From the NCBI RefSeq assembly GCF_000832015.1, contig NZ_JXCJ01000001.1, positions 2,790,631 to 2,854,630 of the forward strand: a DNA stretch of 64,000 bases. Direction: 5' to 3'. The position numbers were made by a program, and so were the translations under genes. Source of the DNA: Gilvimarinus agarilyticus (GTDB taxonomy: Bacteria; Pseudomonadota; Gammaproteobacteria; Pseudomonadales; Cellvibrionaceae). This document shows, piece by piece, positions 28,343 through 36,488 of this stretch. The notes beneath the pieces are model-generated. The model had not been told where the DNA came from. It did no database searches and was given only the letters and a program-made list of their open reading frames with translations. Numbering within the stretch: the first letter of the stretch is position 1; each line of letters starts with the position of its first letter.

Positions 28343-29776
28343 GTGAATAAAGCATTATCACTCGTGCTATCGCTGCTACTGGCCCTGCCCTATACCGGGC
28401 GTACCGACGAGCTGAACCTACCGGATTTTGGTGACACCTCCTCGGGGATTGTTTCCTACCAAGAGGAAAAGCGGCTCGGCCAGCTCTTTATGCGCAGCTA
28501 TCGCGCCCAGGTGCCCACCTCCGACGACCCGCTATTGATTAGCTACCTGCGCGATCTTATTGGGCAGCTGGCGCAATACAGCCAGCTCAACAACCGCAAT
28601 TTTGAGCTAATTGTGGTCGAAAACTCGACCATGAACGCCTTTGCCGCACCCGGTAACGTCATTGGCGTGCATACCGGCCTATTTACCTACTCGCAAAACG
28701 AGGCGCAGTTGGCCTCTGTGCTCACTCACGAGCTAGCCCACTTAAGCCAGCGCCACTACGCCCGCCGACTAGAGCAGCAGCGCAACATGACCATCCCGTT
28801 TTATACCGCCCTGTTGGCAAGTCTGGTGCTGGCCGCCAGTGGCAGTGACGGGGGCATGGCGGCTATGGCAGCGACTCAGGCAGCGGCCGCCGATGCCCAA
28901 CTGCGCTTTAGCCGGCAAAATGAACAAGAGGCCGATCGACTGGGTATCGATACCTTGATTGATGCAGGCTACGACCCGCACGCGGCCCCCGAAATGTTCG
29001 AGCAAATGTTGCGCGCGTCGCGCTACTCCCGCCGGCCACCCGACTTCTTACTGACTCACCCGGTTACCGAAAGCCGGGTGGCCGATGCCCGCTCACGGGC
29101 CATGCGCTACCCGCGTGACCGCATGAAGCAGGACTCTCTGGATTTTCAGCTAATGCGTGCCCGGATAAGAGTACTGCAGGCTGAAACGGCTCAGCAGGCC
29201 ATTGGTATATTTCAGTCGCAGCTGGACGGCAACAACACGACTCCCGATGCCAGCCGCTACGGCTTGGCGCTAGCCTACAGCCGAACCGGTAACGCCACAG
29301 AAGCGGCCAAAGCGCTGGCACCGCTACTTAAAAAAGACCCAAACAGGCTGGTGTATCAAGTGATGGACATTGACGTCGACTTGGCCGCTAAAGATTACGA
29401 CGCGGCACTGGATAAATTGCGCAATGGCCTGCGCCGACTACCCAACTATTACCCCTTTAACGTGCGTTACGCCGAGGCACTAATGAACTCGGGCCGCTAC
29501 CAAAGTGGCGCAGATTTTTTATCGCAGTATGTGCGTAAAGAATCCGAAGACCCTTATATGTGGTACCTGCTGGCCGAGGTGAATGGCTTGGCCGGCGACG
29601 TGCTGGGCGTGCACGAAGCGCGGGCCGAGTATTTTATTCAGGTAGGTATTTACGATCGCGCGATGGTGCAGCTGCGAAACGCGCTAAAGCTTGCGAAAAA
29701 CGACCGTCATCGATCCGCCATTTTGCAGGAGCGACTGCGCTACGTAGAGCGCTTGTTATCGGAGCTGGATTTTTAA
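28343..29776 (+). CDS. bepA: BepA, M48 metallopeptidase with TPR repeats
   Basis: Periplasmic zinc peptidase and chaperone that helps LptD and other outer-membrane proteins assemble and degrades stalled ones. The 477 aa protein has a signal peptide (MNKALSLVLSLLLALPYTG), the zinc site HELAH at residues 129-133 with the third ligand in NEQEADRLGID, and a C-terminal TPR region (about 300-470). The start is a GTG. It is read away from the TusA-like gene. The adjacent exported M16-like protein may share its periplasmic setting, which is inference. Confidence 0.93.
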   Translation: MNKALSLVLSLLLALPYTGRTDELNLPDFGDTSSGIVSYQEEKRLGQLFMRSYRAQVPTSDDPLLISYLRDLIGQLAQYSQLNNRNFELIVVENSTMNAFAAPGNVIGVHTGLFTYSQNEAQLASVLTHELAHLSQRHYARRLEQQRNMTIPFYTALLASLVLAASGSDGGMAAMAATQAAAADAQLRFSRQNEQEADRLGIDTLIDAGYDPHAAPEMFEQMLRASRYSRRPPDFLLTHPVTESRVADARSRAMRYPRDRMKQDSLDFQLMRARIRVLQAETAQQAIGIFQSQLDGNNTTPDASRYGLALAYSRTGNATEAAKALAPLLKKDPNRLVYQVMDIDVDLAAKDYDAALDKLRNGLRRLPNYYPFNVRYAEALMNSGRYQSGADFLSQYVRKESEDPYMWYLLAEVNGLAGDVLGVHEARAEYFIQVGIYDRAMVQLRNALKLAKNDRHRSAILQERLRYVERLLSELDF

Positions 29777-29814
29777 CTCGGACAACACACGACTTAAGCC
29801 GACCTGGACAAAAA

Positions 29815-30054
29815 CTAGTAATGCGGCGGGCGCTCGTCCGCCGCTCCCCCGCCCTGCTCGCGGGCATACATGCTGTCATCAAACTTTTTGACCACGGCAG
29901 CCAGCTGTGCGGCCAGTGCCTGCAACTGACGGTCTTGCCGCGCGACGATAAGGTTTAACTCATTGATCGTATCTTCCTGAAAGCTTATGCGGCTTTGCAG
30001 CTCGATTAGCTCATCCTGAGACACACCACCACTTGCAACATTACTGTGGGACAT
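29815..30054 (-). CDS. slyX: SlyX family protein
   Basis: A 79 aa coiled-coil protein: ELIELQSRISFQEDTINELNLIVARQDRQLQAL is one heptad-rich helix, and the C-terminus ends with the family's PPHY. Function in the cell is unknown; SlyX is named for its place next to slyD in E. coli. It is 33 bases after the serine hydrolase gene, and both may be cotranscribed. Confidence 0.9.
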   Translation of the reverse strand: MSHSNVASGGVSQDELIELQSRISFQEDTINELNLIVARQDRQLQALAAQLAAVVKKFDDSMYAREQGGGAADERPPHY

Positions 30055-30087
30055 CGATAACCTCTATTCCGGTAAAACCAGCAGCCA

Positions 30088-31263
30088 CTAAGGCGCCAGC
30101 GCTGCCAACTCGGCAATTAAACGTTGCGCGCGAGCATCAATTAATAAACTCTGCCCCAAACGCGCCGTAACATAGGCAAAGCCCAAACCCGACTTCGGGT
30201 CGGCAAAGCCAACACTGCCACCGGCGCCGGGATGCCCGTACCCTTCAAGGCTACCAAACAGGCAATCATCAACCGGCTGCGAGCCCATAAATCCCAAGCC
30301 AAAGCGCAGCGGCACACCCAGGACTTTATCGGGCTCGGCCTGGCGCGCACCGGTAAAGGCTGCCAGGGTTTCGGGGCTTATAGCAGCGCTTTTGCCCCCG
30401 GCTGCCAGTGCACCGTAAAACCGCGCCAAATCAAGCGCGCTGGCATGGCAATTAGCAGCAGGTATACAGGCACTGCGCCACTCGGGGGTATTGGTCGAGC
30501 TCATTAATGTCATGGGGTTGGTAAAAGCCCGATTAACCACCCCGCGTGGGTCGGCCTTCATCAACTGCCCCAACGCGGCACTGTTAGCACCGGGGCTCGC
30601 ACTTCCCGCATCGCCCAAAGGCTTTTTAAGAGGGCCCACATCGGCAAGCTCTTCCTGCTGCGGTTCAGGTACCCCAAAGCAAGCGTTTAATGAGAGCGGC
30701 TGCGCCCAGTAGCGATCAAACAAATCACTGAAGGCGCTGCCGGTCGCCTGCCGGGCCAACTCGGCTAAAATCCAGCCGTACAAAAATGGCGAGTAGCCTT
30801 GGGCACTATCGGGTGTCCACCAGGGCTCGTCGTACTCAAGCAATGACTTTACCGAGGCAGAGTCAAAAATAACCGGGTCTTTTAATTTGGGATGAAACGC
30901 GCTCATGCCACTGCGGTGGGCCAACACCTGACGTACAGTTACCCACTCTTTACCTTTACCGCTGAACTCAGGCCAATAGGCACTGACCGGCCGATCGAGG
31001 TCAATAATGTCGCGCTCGACCAAACTCATAATAACCGCGGCGGCAAGTGGTTTACCGGCCGAGAAAATATTCACCCGGGTGTCTTCACACCAGGCTTTTT
31101 TACGCGCTTTATCGCGGGTACCGGCCCAGGCACTGACCAACACTTGATCACCGCGCACCACTGCCAGTGCGGCCCCCTCCTCGGCAAAACGTGAAAAGTT
31201 ATCGGCAAACGTGGCAATTAATGGCTCCGCTTCGGGTACCCACTCGCCCTGCACTTGACTCAT
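30088..31263 (-). CDS. serine hydrolase, beta-lactamase-related (EstB/class C type)
   Basis: A 391 aa enzyme of the beta-lactamase/DD-peptidase fold, most like family VIII esterases such as EstB. The nucleophile is S68 in SAGK (S-x-x-K at 68-71); a tyrosine in SPFLYGWILAEL is the second motif; and GYGHPGAGGSVGF near residue 335 stands for the KTG box. There is no signal peptide, so it is likely cytoplasmic and an esterase rather than a beta-lactamase. The substrate is unknown. It precedes slyX and follows a cytochrome gene on the same strand. Confidence 0.88.
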   Translation of the reverse strand: MSQVQGEWVPEAEPLIATFADNFSRFAEEGAALAVVRGDQVLVSAWAGTRDKARKKAWCEDTRVNIFSAGKPLAAAVIMSLVERDIIDLDRPVSAYWPEFSGKGKEWVTVRQVLAHRSGMSAFHPKLKDPVIFDSASVKSLLEYDEPWWTPDSAQGYSPFLYGWILAELARQATGSAFSDLFDRYWAQPLSLNACFGVPEPQQEELADVGPLKKPLGDAGSASPGANSAALGQLMKADPRGVVNRAFTNPMTLMSSTNTPEWRSACIPAANCHASALDLARFYGALAAGGKSAAISPETLAAFTGARQAEPDKVLGVPLRFGLGFMGSQPVDDCLFGSLEGYGHPGAGGSVGFADPKSGLGFAYVTARLGQSLLIDARAQRLIAELAALAP

Positions 31264-31296
31264 AAGCTCTACCTTTTAGCCCTGGATGCTTAAACG

Positions 31297-31641
31297 CTAC
31301 TGGCCCTGCGCGGCAAAATAGGCCGCCAGGTGCTGCATATCGGTATCAGACAAACTCGCCACCATGGCATTCATCATAGGGTTTTCCCGACTGCCGGACT
31401 TGAACGCCCGCAGCTGCGTCACTATATAATCGTATTGCAACCCCGCCAGTGATGGGTAACTGGCCACACGGGACACGCCACCCGGCCCATGACAACTCAT
31501 ACAGACACGCGCCTTGCGTTCACCCAGTGCCACCGGGTCCCCAGCTTGCTCCTCGTGCGCCTCTTCAGGCGGCTTACCACAAGCGGTTAACATCAGGCTA
31601 AAGGCCACAACTAATAAGGCATGGATAATCGGTTTTGACAT
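31297..31641 (-). CDS. lipoprotein c-type cytochrome
   Basis: A 114 aa cytochrome c with a lipoprotein signal: LLVVAFSLMLTAC with the lipidated cysteine C21. The mature part has one haem site, CMSCH (residues 47-51), and a methionine-rich loop NPMMNAM that can supply the sixth ligand. The size and the YDYIVTQLRAFKSGSR segment fit the class I c553/c5 group. It should sit on the periplasmic face of a membrane and carry single electrons; its partners are not visible here. Confidence 0.9.
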   Translation of the reverse strand: MSKPIIHALLVVAFSLMLTACGKPPEEAHEEQAGDPVALGERKARVCMSCHGPGGVSRVASYPSLAGLQYDYIVTQLRAFKSGSRENPMMNAMVASLSDTDMQHLAAYFAAQGQ

Positions 31642-31750
31642 AAACCACTCATTGGTTGGCTAACACAGAGGCGCATTCTAGCGTCTGTGCCCAGCTAGCG
31701 CACGTCGGTTATACTGAGCCGCCGATCAACCTGCTACAAAGGAGACTCCT

Positions 31751-32074
31751 GTGAGTAAAAACAGTCGACTCGTCTACTCAACCGATGGCGGCCGGGTACG
31801 CGATGAACCCAAAGCCCCGGAAGCACCTAGCGGTGACGGCATTGTCCGCATCCAGCGCTCGAGTAAAGGCCGAGGAGGTAAAACCGTCAGCGTCATCACA
31901 GGCGTCCCACTGGTCGGTGCCGAGTTAAAAGCTCTGGCGAAAAAGCTAAAGCAAGTGTGCGGTACCGGCGGCGCCATAAAGGACGGCAACATTGAAATTC
32001 AGGGTGATCACCGCGAGCTTCTCAAGGCAAGCCTCGAGAAGCTCGGCTACTCGGTAAAACTATCCGGCGGCTGA
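31751..32074 (+). CDS. yciH: YciH/SUI1 family, eIF1-like translation factor
   Basis: A 107 aa protein homologous to eukaryotic eIF1 (SUI1 fold). The C-terminal half has the family motifs SSKGRGGKTVSVITGV, LKALAKKLKQVCGTGGAIKDGNIEIQGDH and a final LGYSVKLSGG. In bacteria such proteins influence start-site fidelity but are not essential. The start is GTG, with AAGGAG six bases upstream, giving MSKNSRLVYST. It is transcribed away from the cytochrome gene. Confidence 0.93.
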   Translation: MSKNSRLVYSTDGGRVRDEPKAPEAPSGDGIVRIQRSSKGRGGKTVSVITGVPLVGAELKALAKKLKQVCGTGGAIKDGNIEIQGDHRELLKASLEKLGYSVKLSGG

Positions 32075-32160
32075 GGTATAGCCGTCACCGCTGGCGTAGT
32101 TATTGCTTCAGGCCTGTTAACGCTTATCAGCTGACAATTTCCTGACGGTGAGGCAAACCC

Positions 32161-32697
32161 GTGGACAGTACCATCACATACCAAATTATCGACACCTCCT
32201 TCAAAGTGGCCATAGGAGGCGTTATCGCTCTGGCCAGCGCCTGGTGGTGGGGGCGACGACAAACCGTTATTGGCCCGCGTAGCCTGCGTGAGCAAAAGCG
32301 ACTTGACGTATTTGAGGATATCTCGGCCTTTGTGGGCGAGGTGACTCACATGTTCAGCAAGTACGCCTCACTGGCGGCCGAATCAGTCGAGTTTGGCGAG
32401 CGTTGGCCCGCTGAACGCAAGCAAGAGCTCACCCGCATCACCGAAGAGTTAGTAGAATCGTTCAGTAAGATGTCGGCCGCCGAGGCCAAACTGCTGATTT
32501 TGGGCGAAAAAAACCTGGAACGCAGCCTTAAAATTTACGCGGGGCAAATCGTCGCGTTTCGGCGTCAGGTATACGGCGGGCGTAAAGACATCACCACTGA
32601 CCAAATCAATGCGCTAAAACAAGGGGTGCTGCAGGCGCGCGAGAGCTTTTACGATATGTTGAGCCGCAAATACGACCAAACGTTAGCGGGTAATTAA
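32161..32697 (+). CDS. unknown membrane-anchored helical protein
   Basis: A 178 aa protein that I do not recognise. It starts at a GTG with TGAGG upstream. Residues about 12-32 (FKVAIGGVIALASAWWWG) form one membrane segment, followed by a basic stretch RRQTVIGPRSLREQKRL, so the bulk is predicted in the cytoplasm. The rest is highly charged and helical, including RWPAERKQELTRITEELVESFSKMSAAEAKLLILG. It follows the YciH gene and ends at a strong terminator. No enzymatic motif is visible. Confidence 0.7.
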   Translation: MDSTITYQIIDTSFKVAIGGVIALASAWWWGRRQTVIGPRSLREQKRLDVFEDISAFVGEVTHMFSKYASLAAESVEFGERWPAERKQELTRITEELVESFSKMSAAEAKLLILGEKNLERSLKIYAGQIVAFRRQVYGGRKDITTDQINALKQGVLQARESFYDMLSRKYDQTLAGN

Positions 32698-32708
32698 CGC
32701 TGCAAGCA

Positions 32709-32746
32709 GACATAAAAAAACCGCCGAAAGGCGGTTTTTTTATGTC
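32709..32746. terminator. bidirectional rho-independent terminator
   Basis: A perfect 17-bp inverted repeat (32709-32725 and 32730-32746) around a GAAA tetraloop; its core is CCGCC-GAAA-GGCGG flanked by A7 on the left and T7 on the right. It serves both the plus-strand unknown gene and the minus-strand accA. Confidence 0.93.
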
Positions 32747-32767
32747 TTAAGGCGAGAGGCGAGCCGT

Positions 32768-33715
32768 TTAGTTGCCGTAACTCATTAATCGCTCGTAACG
32801 CTTTTCTAACAACTCTTCGGTTGGGATCGCGTTAAGTTGATCCAGCTGCTCGCTTAAACGCTGACGCAGAGTATCGGCCATTGCATCGATATTGCGGTGC
32901 GCACCACCCAGCGGCTCCGGGATGGTTTCATCGACGATACCCAGCTCTTCCAATACCGATGAGGTAACACCCATCGCTTCGGCCGCTAACGGGGCTTTAT
33001 CGACGGTTTTCCAGATAATATTGGCACAGCCTTCGGGCGAAATCACAAAATAGGTCGCGTATTGCAGCATATTCAGGTGATCGCCCACGCCGATAGCCAA
33101 TGCACCACCGGACGACCCTTCACCGATAACGGTACAGATAATGGGGGTTTTTAAACGCGACATCACCGCCAGATTTTGCGCAATAGCTTCACTAATGCCC
33201 CGCTCTTCTGAGTCGATGCCCGGGTAGGCCCCGGGAGTGTCAATAAGGGTTAAAATAGGCAATTTGAAGCGCTCGGCCATTTCCATTAAGCGCAGCGCTT
33301 TGCGATAACCCTCAGGCTTAGGCATACCAAAGTTACGCTGCACTTTCTCGCTAACACCGCGGCCTTTTTCTTCACCGATCACCATTACCGGCTGGCCGTT
33401 TAAGCGGGCAACACCACCAATAATGGCGCCGTCGTCACCAAAGTGACGGTCACCGTGCAACTCATCCCAATCGGTAAAAATACGCTTGATATAATCTGAG
33501 GTATAGGGGCGCTGAGGGTGGCGCGCGACCTGCACCACCTGCCAGGAGGACAAGTTGGAGTAAATGCTCTCGGTCAGCTTGGTGCTCTTCTCTTTGAGCT
33601 TACTGATCTCTTCGTTGATGTTGAGGTCGTTGTCATTGCCGACGAGCTGCAGCTCCTCGATCTTTCCTTCGAGGACGGCAATAGGCTGCTCAAAATCCAA
33701 ATAGTTCAGGTTCAT
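32768..33715 (-). CDS. accA: acetyl-CoA carboxylase carboxyltransferase alpha subunit
   Basis: Catalyses, with AccD, transfer of the carboxyl group from biotin to acetyl-CoA, the first committed step of fatty acid synthesis. The 315 aa chain starts [12 protein letters not shown] at the ATG at 33715; five further codons are open upstream (33730) but do not fit the family. Typical segments are [38 protein letters not shown] and [15 protein letters not shown]. Monocistronic, ending at the terminator at 32709-32746. dnaE, which often neighbours it, is not here. Confidence 0.97.
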   Translation of the reverse strand: MNLNYLDFEQPIAVLEGKIEELQLVGNDNDLNINEEISKLKEKSTKLTESIYSNLSSWQVVQVARHPQRPYTSDYIKRIFTDWDELHGDRHFGDDGAIIGGVARLNGQPVMVIGEEKGRGVSEKVQRNFGMPKPEGYRKALRLMEMAERFKLPILTLIDTPGAYPGIDSEERGISEAIAQNLAVMSRLKTPIICTVIGEGSSGGALAIGVGDHLNMLQYATYFVISPEGCANIIWKTVDKAPLAAEAMGVTSSVLEELGIVDETIPEPLGGAHRNIDAMADTLRQRLSEQLDQLNAIPTEELLEKRYERLMSYGN

Positions 33716-33764
33716 AATCACTGTAAACATAGAGCGAGGCCCCGGCCGAACCCGAGCACCCGCG

Positions 33765-33792
33765 AAATTAATTGGGGTTACCAGACTGTCAA
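33765..33792 (-). promoter_or_regulatory. predicted promoter of accA
   Basis: On the minus strand a consensus TTGACA (33787-33792) is followed after 16 bases by TAATTT (33765-33770). Transcription would start about 40 bases before the accA ATG. The -10 box is poor. Confidence 0.4.
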
Positions 33793-34034
33793 AAACGCCT
33801 TAAGCCAGACGCATCAAGCTACAAGTCAATATTAGTGGCGCCAATACAGCTAAACGCCCGACTATTATTTATTGTAGCGCTTAATTCGCCGCACAAGTCG
33901 TTTTAACACCCTGCTAGGTGCTGCATAAGATACGCGAAACTGCCCCGCTCGTCGACCTTTACCCTGCTTTACCCGCGCTAAGGCCCGTAAGCCACCGCTC
34001 CCTCTTTGCTACAGGCTGAACGAAGGCGCTTGCA
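33793..34034. other. noncoding stretch between accA and the TfoX-domain gene
   Basis: About 240 bases. I see no RNA gene or convincing frame; an open frame across 33959-34213 on the minus strand overlaps the TfoX gene in another frame and has no homologue that I recognise. Confidence 0.4.
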
Positions 34035-34358
34035 TCAATACTTGGCACGCAAGGCCGCCGAATACGCCCAGCGTGCCCATTGCACGGCCTCTTCCGGGTC
34101 ATCAAATATCGCCTCAGGCGCCCGTCGATAAGACAAACGAACTGCGCGACGCCCCTTTTGATAGATAAAGGGCTCACAGTCCAGCTCATCAAACCAGCGC
34201 GCCGTTTGCTCATCCGCCTTTAAATAAAGCGTATCGTCCGCCACCAGCGCAAACATTAACCCCTCGTGATAAACGCCAAAGCCGCCGAACATTCGTTGAG
34301 TGGTAATCACCCCAAAAGGGGCAAACACCTCGTGCAAAAACTCTACAAATTCGCTCAT
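34035..34358 (-). CDS. TfoX N-terminal domain protein
   Basis: A 107 aa protein that is only the N-terminal domain of TfoX/Sxy: MFGGFGVYHEGLMFALVADDTLYLKADE is the core motif, and RRAVRLSYRRAPEAIFDDPEEAVQWARWA is the helical end. Full-length TfoX activates competence genes with CRP; single-domain versions are common and of unclear role. A small lipoprotein gene precedes it by five bases on the same strand. comEC lies 10 kb away, with no direct link. Confidence 0.85.
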   Translation of the reverse strand: MSEFVEFLHEVFAPFGVITTQRMFGGFGVYHEGLMFALVADDTLYLKADEQTARWFDELDCEPFIYQKGRRAVRLSYRRAPEAIFDDPEEAVQWARWAYSAALRAKY

Positions 34359-34363
34359 TTTAA

Positions 34364-34567
34364 TTATTGCACTTGCTCTAGTTGCTTACGGCGTGCCTCA
34401 TCGGCCTTGTTCAACTCATCTTCTACGCCCTTTGCGCGTTGTAACGCCTCCACCTGGCTATCTGTATAGGCTTCAAATGCTCCTTTCTCACCCTTAGCAT
34501 TCAGGTTATCCTGTTGCCCGCAGGCACTTAACACGAATAAGCAACTTACTATCATCCACACCTTCAT
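34364..34567 (-). CDS. small lipoprotein
   Basis: A 67 aa peptide with a lipoprotein signal: MKVWMIVSCLFVLSAC with the lipidated cysteine at residue 16. The remaining 50 residues are polar and helical (ALQRAKGVEDELNKADEARRKQLEQ). GGAG lies at the right distance from the ATG at 34567; an upstream start at 34612 in the same frame is rejected. It stops five bases before the TfoX-domain gene starts, so they are cotranscribed. Function unknown. Confidence 0.75.
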   Translation of the reverse strand: MKVWMIVSCLFVLSACGQQDNLNAKGEKGAFEAYTDSQVEALQRAKGVEDELNKADEARRKQLEQVQ

Positions 34568-34849
34568 GGCACGGCTCCTTTTTTGGGCATTAAACACCCC
34601 AACAGTACACAAATCTTAAACGATCAACAGCCCCTATACACCAAAGCCGGTAATTTACTTCACGGCTTAAGTACGCCACGCCAGGGGCCTGGCCTTCTAT
34701 CGCGGTAGATGCTTTATCCGTAACACCGAACCCTGTAATCTTACTCCTGAATATCGCCTTAATAGGTTTTCTGCCAGCACTGGCCGCTAATTTTAGCGTA
34801 TAGGCACCCAATAAAAACATCACCCTCCACTACTCAGGTTGCAAAATTT

Positions 34850-35215
34850 ATGAGCTATATGGCCCTCAAGCACAGCCACTTAATGTTTGTCGTACTCTCG
34901 ATTGGATTATTCTCACTGCGCTTTTTTGCCCGAGAGGCTGGCGCCCGCTTTGCGCAAGCTAAATTTTTTAAAATTGCTCCCCACATCATCGACACCTGCC
35001 TTCTGCTAAGTGGTTTTACCCTGATGTTTACCGTGGGTTACGCGCTCTGGCCCATCAACTGGCTCAGCGTTAAATTGCTCCTCGTCATCGCTTATATCAT
35101 CACCGGGGTGATTGCCATGAAATCCCTTAGCAAAGCAAAGCGACGGGCCGCAGGTGCGTTGGCCTTTGTGTGGATTTTGGGAATTTTGCATTTGGCGATG
35201 AGCAAGAGTTTTTAA
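34850..35215 (+). CDS. SirB2 family membrane protein
   Basis: A 121 aa inner-membrane protein with four hydrophobic segments: about residues 10-26, 45-63, 72-90 and 100-117. It has the SirB2 features LKHSHLMFVVLSIGLFSLRF, IAPHIIDTCLLLSGFTL and WLSVKLLLVIAYIITGVIAMK. SirB was named as an upregulator of invasion gene expression in Salmonella, but the biochemical role is unknown. It stands alone on the plus strand, with a weak ribosome-binding site. Confidence 0.85.
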   Translation: MSYMALKHSHLMFVVLSIGLFSLRFFAREAGARFAQAKFFKIAPHIIDTCLLLSGFTLMFTVGYALWPINWLSVKLLLVIAYIITGVIAMKSLSKAKRRAAGALAFVWILGILHLAMSKSF

Positions 35216-35418
35216 TCGCTCCGGCATGAGATTAAAACGATAAAAGGGCTGGTGACCGGTCTGACAAGTGTTCAGAAAGCACATTTGGCAGACTTGCTGG
35301 CCCGCAGGGCTGAGCACAGGGAATGTGCGAACCCATTGAAACGGGAACCGGTTCAATTCTGACCTATCTACGAAGGACTAAAGTTGCAGAGAAAGGAATA
35401 GCGAATCGAAGGAATAAA

Positions 35419-35507
35419 TGGTGCCCGGAGCCGGAATTGAACCGGCACGATCAATTAAGATCGGCAGATTTTAAGTCTGCTGTGTCTACCAATTCCACCA
35501 CCCGGGC
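35419..35507 (-). tRNA. tRNA-Leu (anticodon TAA)
   Basis: Class II tRNA of 89 bases on the minus strand with encoded CCA. The acceptor arm GCCCGGG pairs with TCCGGGC, and the anticodon stem GCAGA/TCTGC encloses CTTAAAA, giving TAA, which reads UUA and UUG. It is the leuZ equivalent, last in the gacA-uvrC-pgsA-tRNA order. Confidence 0.97.
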
Positions 35508-35598
35508 ATATCGGGAGATAATTTTTATAGTAGAGACTGGCGCCCTACTCGATGCTCTTTGAGCATCTTTCTCTTCTCCACTCCCTACAGAAAGAGAA

Positions 35599-35672
35599 TG
35601 GAGGCGCGACCCGGAGTCGAACCGGGCTAGCTGGATTTGCAATCCAGAGCATAACCGCTTTGCTATCGCGCC
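35599..35672 (-). tRNA. tRNA-Cys (anticodon GCA)
   Basis: A 74-base tRNA on the minus strand. Acceptor arm GGCGCGA/TCGCGCC with U before CCA, the tRNA-Cys discriminator; the anticodon loop TTGCAAA gives GCA. It lies between pgsA and tRNA-Leu. In E. coli tRNA-Gly (glyW) precedes it; here the 112 bases before it hold no tRNA. Confidence 0.97.
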
Positions 35673-35686
35673 GTTTTGAGGCCGGC

Positions 35687-35692
35687 ATTCTA
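35687..35692 (-). promoter_or_regulatory. possible -10 box of the tRNA-Cys/tRNA-Leu unit
   Basis: TAGAAT on the minus strand, 14 bases before the tRNA-Cys 5' end, with a T-rich but non-consensus -35 region. It could drive the two tRNAs independently of pgsA. Confidence 0.4.
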
Positions 35693-35784
35693 GCGTAAAA
35701 AATCAGAAAAACCTACCTCTATTTACCCTTTTAATCGGGTTTTAATTCTGTAAACGTTTGATATCTATACAGTTAGCGCGGTTT

Positions 35785-36342
35785 TTACTCGTCGTTGGTA
35801 CTTGTACCAGCCATCAGGAATGGCCAGGCCGCCTTTAGATACAGAATCATCGACCACAAAGTTAGCGCCGCTGCCGCCACTACAGTAACGTAACCAACCC
35901 ACAACAACTGGGGGATATTGGCCAGTAAAACGATGATCGCCACCATTTGCAGGGTGGTTTTTACCTTGCCAATGTAAGACACGGCGACGCTGGCACGCTG
36001 CCCCAGCTCGGCCATCCACTCACGCAGGGCTGAAATGACAATCTCACGCCCTACAATGACACAGGCGCACACGGCAAACCAGGCTACCGGATGTAAAGTA
36101 AGCAGCAGCACCAGAGCAATGACAACCATTAATTTATCGGCTACCGGGTCTAAAAAGGCGCCCAATTTTGTGCTTTGGTTGTACTTGCGCGCCACGTAGC
36201 CGTCGGCCCAATCGGTAATGGCCGCCAAACTAAAGATAATCGCCGCCGAGATGTGGGCCCATTGAAACGGCAGAAAAAAGACCAAAACGAATAAGGGGAT
36301 AAGCCCGATGCGGATAAGCGTGAGTTGGTTGGCTAATGTCAT
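35785..36342 (-). CDS. pgsA: phosphatidylglycerophosphate synthase PgsA
   Basis: Integral membrane enzyme that joins CDP-diacylglycerol and glycerol 3-phosphate, the entry to phosphatidylglycerol and cardiolipin. The 185 aa protein shows the complete CDP-alcohol phosphotransferase motif: D44, D47, G48, A51, R52, G61, D65 and D69 in [10 protein letters not shown]...[10 protein letters not shown]. About four or five membrane segments are visible. It follows uvrC by about 145 bases and precedes tRNA-Cys, the conserved order. Confidence 0.96.
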   Translation of the reverse strand: MTLANQLTLIRIGLIPLFVLVFFLPFQWAHISAAIIFSLAAITDWADGYVARKYNQSTKLGAFLDPVADKLMVVIALVLLLTLHPVAWFAVCACVIVGREIVISALREWMAELGQRASVAVSYIGKVKTTLQMVAIIVLLANIPQLLWVGYVTVVAAAALTLWSMILYLKAAWPFLMAGTSTNDE

Positions 36343-36488
36343 AAGCGACTTCTTTTACAGCGTTGGCATCTGGGATGGAGCGGCCGACTGGCGCCCCGCG
36401 TCATGCCATGATAATACACTACCTGCGCCAACGCTGTAAGCGACTCACGTACTTTTTAACGAGTGCACCCGCCATCAGCTACAACGGT

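Noticed and set aside
33959-34213. 84-codon open frame on the minus strand
   Set aside because: Overlaps the TfoX-domain gene in another frame and reads as a frame shadow.
34590-34823. 77-codon open frame on the minus strand between the small lipoprotein and the SirB2 gene
   Set aside because: No ribosome-binding site and no recognisable domain; it overlaps the upstream part of the lipoprotein gene.
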